Source: Spirochaetaceae bacterium (GTDB lineage Bacteria > Spirochaetota > Spirochaetia > SZUA-6 > Fen-1364). Taken from it: a stretch of DNA of 13,781 bases. Every line of letters starts with the position of its first letter. Position 1 is the first letter of the stretch. A model generated the notes under the pieces. It searched no databases, was not told the DNA's origin, and worked only from the letters and a program-made list of their open reading frames with translations. Position numbers and translations under genes: made by a program. Below are positions 13,559 through 13,781 of this stretch, one piece after another. The stretch spans positions 1,214 through 14,994 of the forward strand of contig PLNO01000347.1 in NCBI GenBank assembly GCA_003141795.1. The letters are read 5' to 3'.

Positions 13559-13781
13559 ATGGCGGTGGCAGACCTCGGTTGCTTGTTGCGTCTCATTCAC
13601 GTCGCCCGCCACGCTTCCGCAATCGCCTCCTGTCCTCATTCCTTGCGTTTTCACCGAAGTATCCTTTTTTTGCAGAGCGCGGGCGTGGAGAACCTCAACC
13701 GCCTGCTCCAGGAAGCGCTGAACCCTTCGGGATCCGAGGTAATGGCCCGGAGCAAAACTTTGCGCGTGCACGATAAGGTGA
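13559..13781 (+). CDS. Partial gene with RecD2-like helicase segment, running off the window
   Basis: An ATG at 13559 has AGGAGG six or so bases upstream, and the frame stays open for 74 codons to the window end. Residues about 40-74 read SAGVENLNRLLQEALNPSG and then RSKTLRVHDKV, which resembles RecD2/AAA-superfamily-1 helicases just before the FRVGDKVMQ motif (GVxxLNxxLQEALNP). The preceding ~38 residues do not look like helicase and may be out-of-frame or foreign sequence. So this is either a decayed recD2 piece whose N-terminal two-thirds are lost, or a gene restarted after a deletion. The downstream sequence is not available. Confidence 0.5.
   Translation, partial: MAVADLGCLLRLIHVARHASAIASCPHSLRFHRSILFLQSAGVENLNRLLQEALNPSGSEVMARSKTLRVHDKV

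Noticed and set aside
1..13781. CRISPR array, tRNA, rRNA or phage structural genes
   Set aside because: No regularly spaced repeats, tRNA-like cloverleaf, rRNA segments or phage proteins were seen on either strand.

Overview
The window probably comes from a spirochaete or a close relative. The main clue is the sugar-binding protein, whose signal peptide runs straight into AAGQKEAGQ, a junction I associate with Sphaerochaeta/Spirochaeta/Treponema binding proteins. The IS91-type transposase pieces also resemble spirochaetal ones. This is recognition from memory, not a search.

Layout. Bases 1-238 hold the first 36 codons of a SIR2-like gene (131-238), cut off by an IS91-family fragment. Bases 239-711 are the 3' part of a decayed IS91-family transposase. 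A leftward operon at 1143-4736 encodes, in pathway order of transcription, an ApnL-like D-apionate lactonase, an ApnO-like D-apionate oxidoisomerase and a xylose-isomerase-fold protein best explained as the 3-oxo-isoapionate decarboxylase OiaC. A divergent GntR/FCD regulator (4936-5655) follows. A rightward transport operon (5911-10464) then encodes an RbsB-type binding protein, an unusual single polypeptide fusing the double ATPase to a permease, and a second separate permease. A near-consensus promoter with a perfect 30-bp palindrome just after its start site drives it. Together these form a module for uptake and oxidative breakdown of D-apiose-derived compounds, the plant cell-wall branched sugar family, probably ending at L-erythrulose. 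The apiose dehydrogenase that would start the pathway from free apiose is absent.

From 10571 the DNA changes character. An IS66 remnant (10571-10893) abuts the 5' part of the IS91-family transposase (10894-11669). A toxin-antitoxin cluster follows: vapBC leftward (11803-12443) and, divergently, a minimal nucleotidyltransferase/HEPN pair (12646-13520). The window ends in a piece of a RecD2-like helicase gene.

The most striking architecture is a 197-bp direct repeat (239-435 and 11473-11669, 3 mismatches) placed exactly 11,234 bp apart. The transposase 5' half lies left of the second copy and its 3' half lies right of the first copy. The gene is therefore circularly permuted around the whole catabolic module, as expected if a circle carrying the module had integrated by single crossover into a resident 197-bp IS91 fragment. 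The two toxin-antitoxin operons also share a geometry in which the -10 box ends exactly 6 nt before the start codon, suggesting leaderless transcripts.
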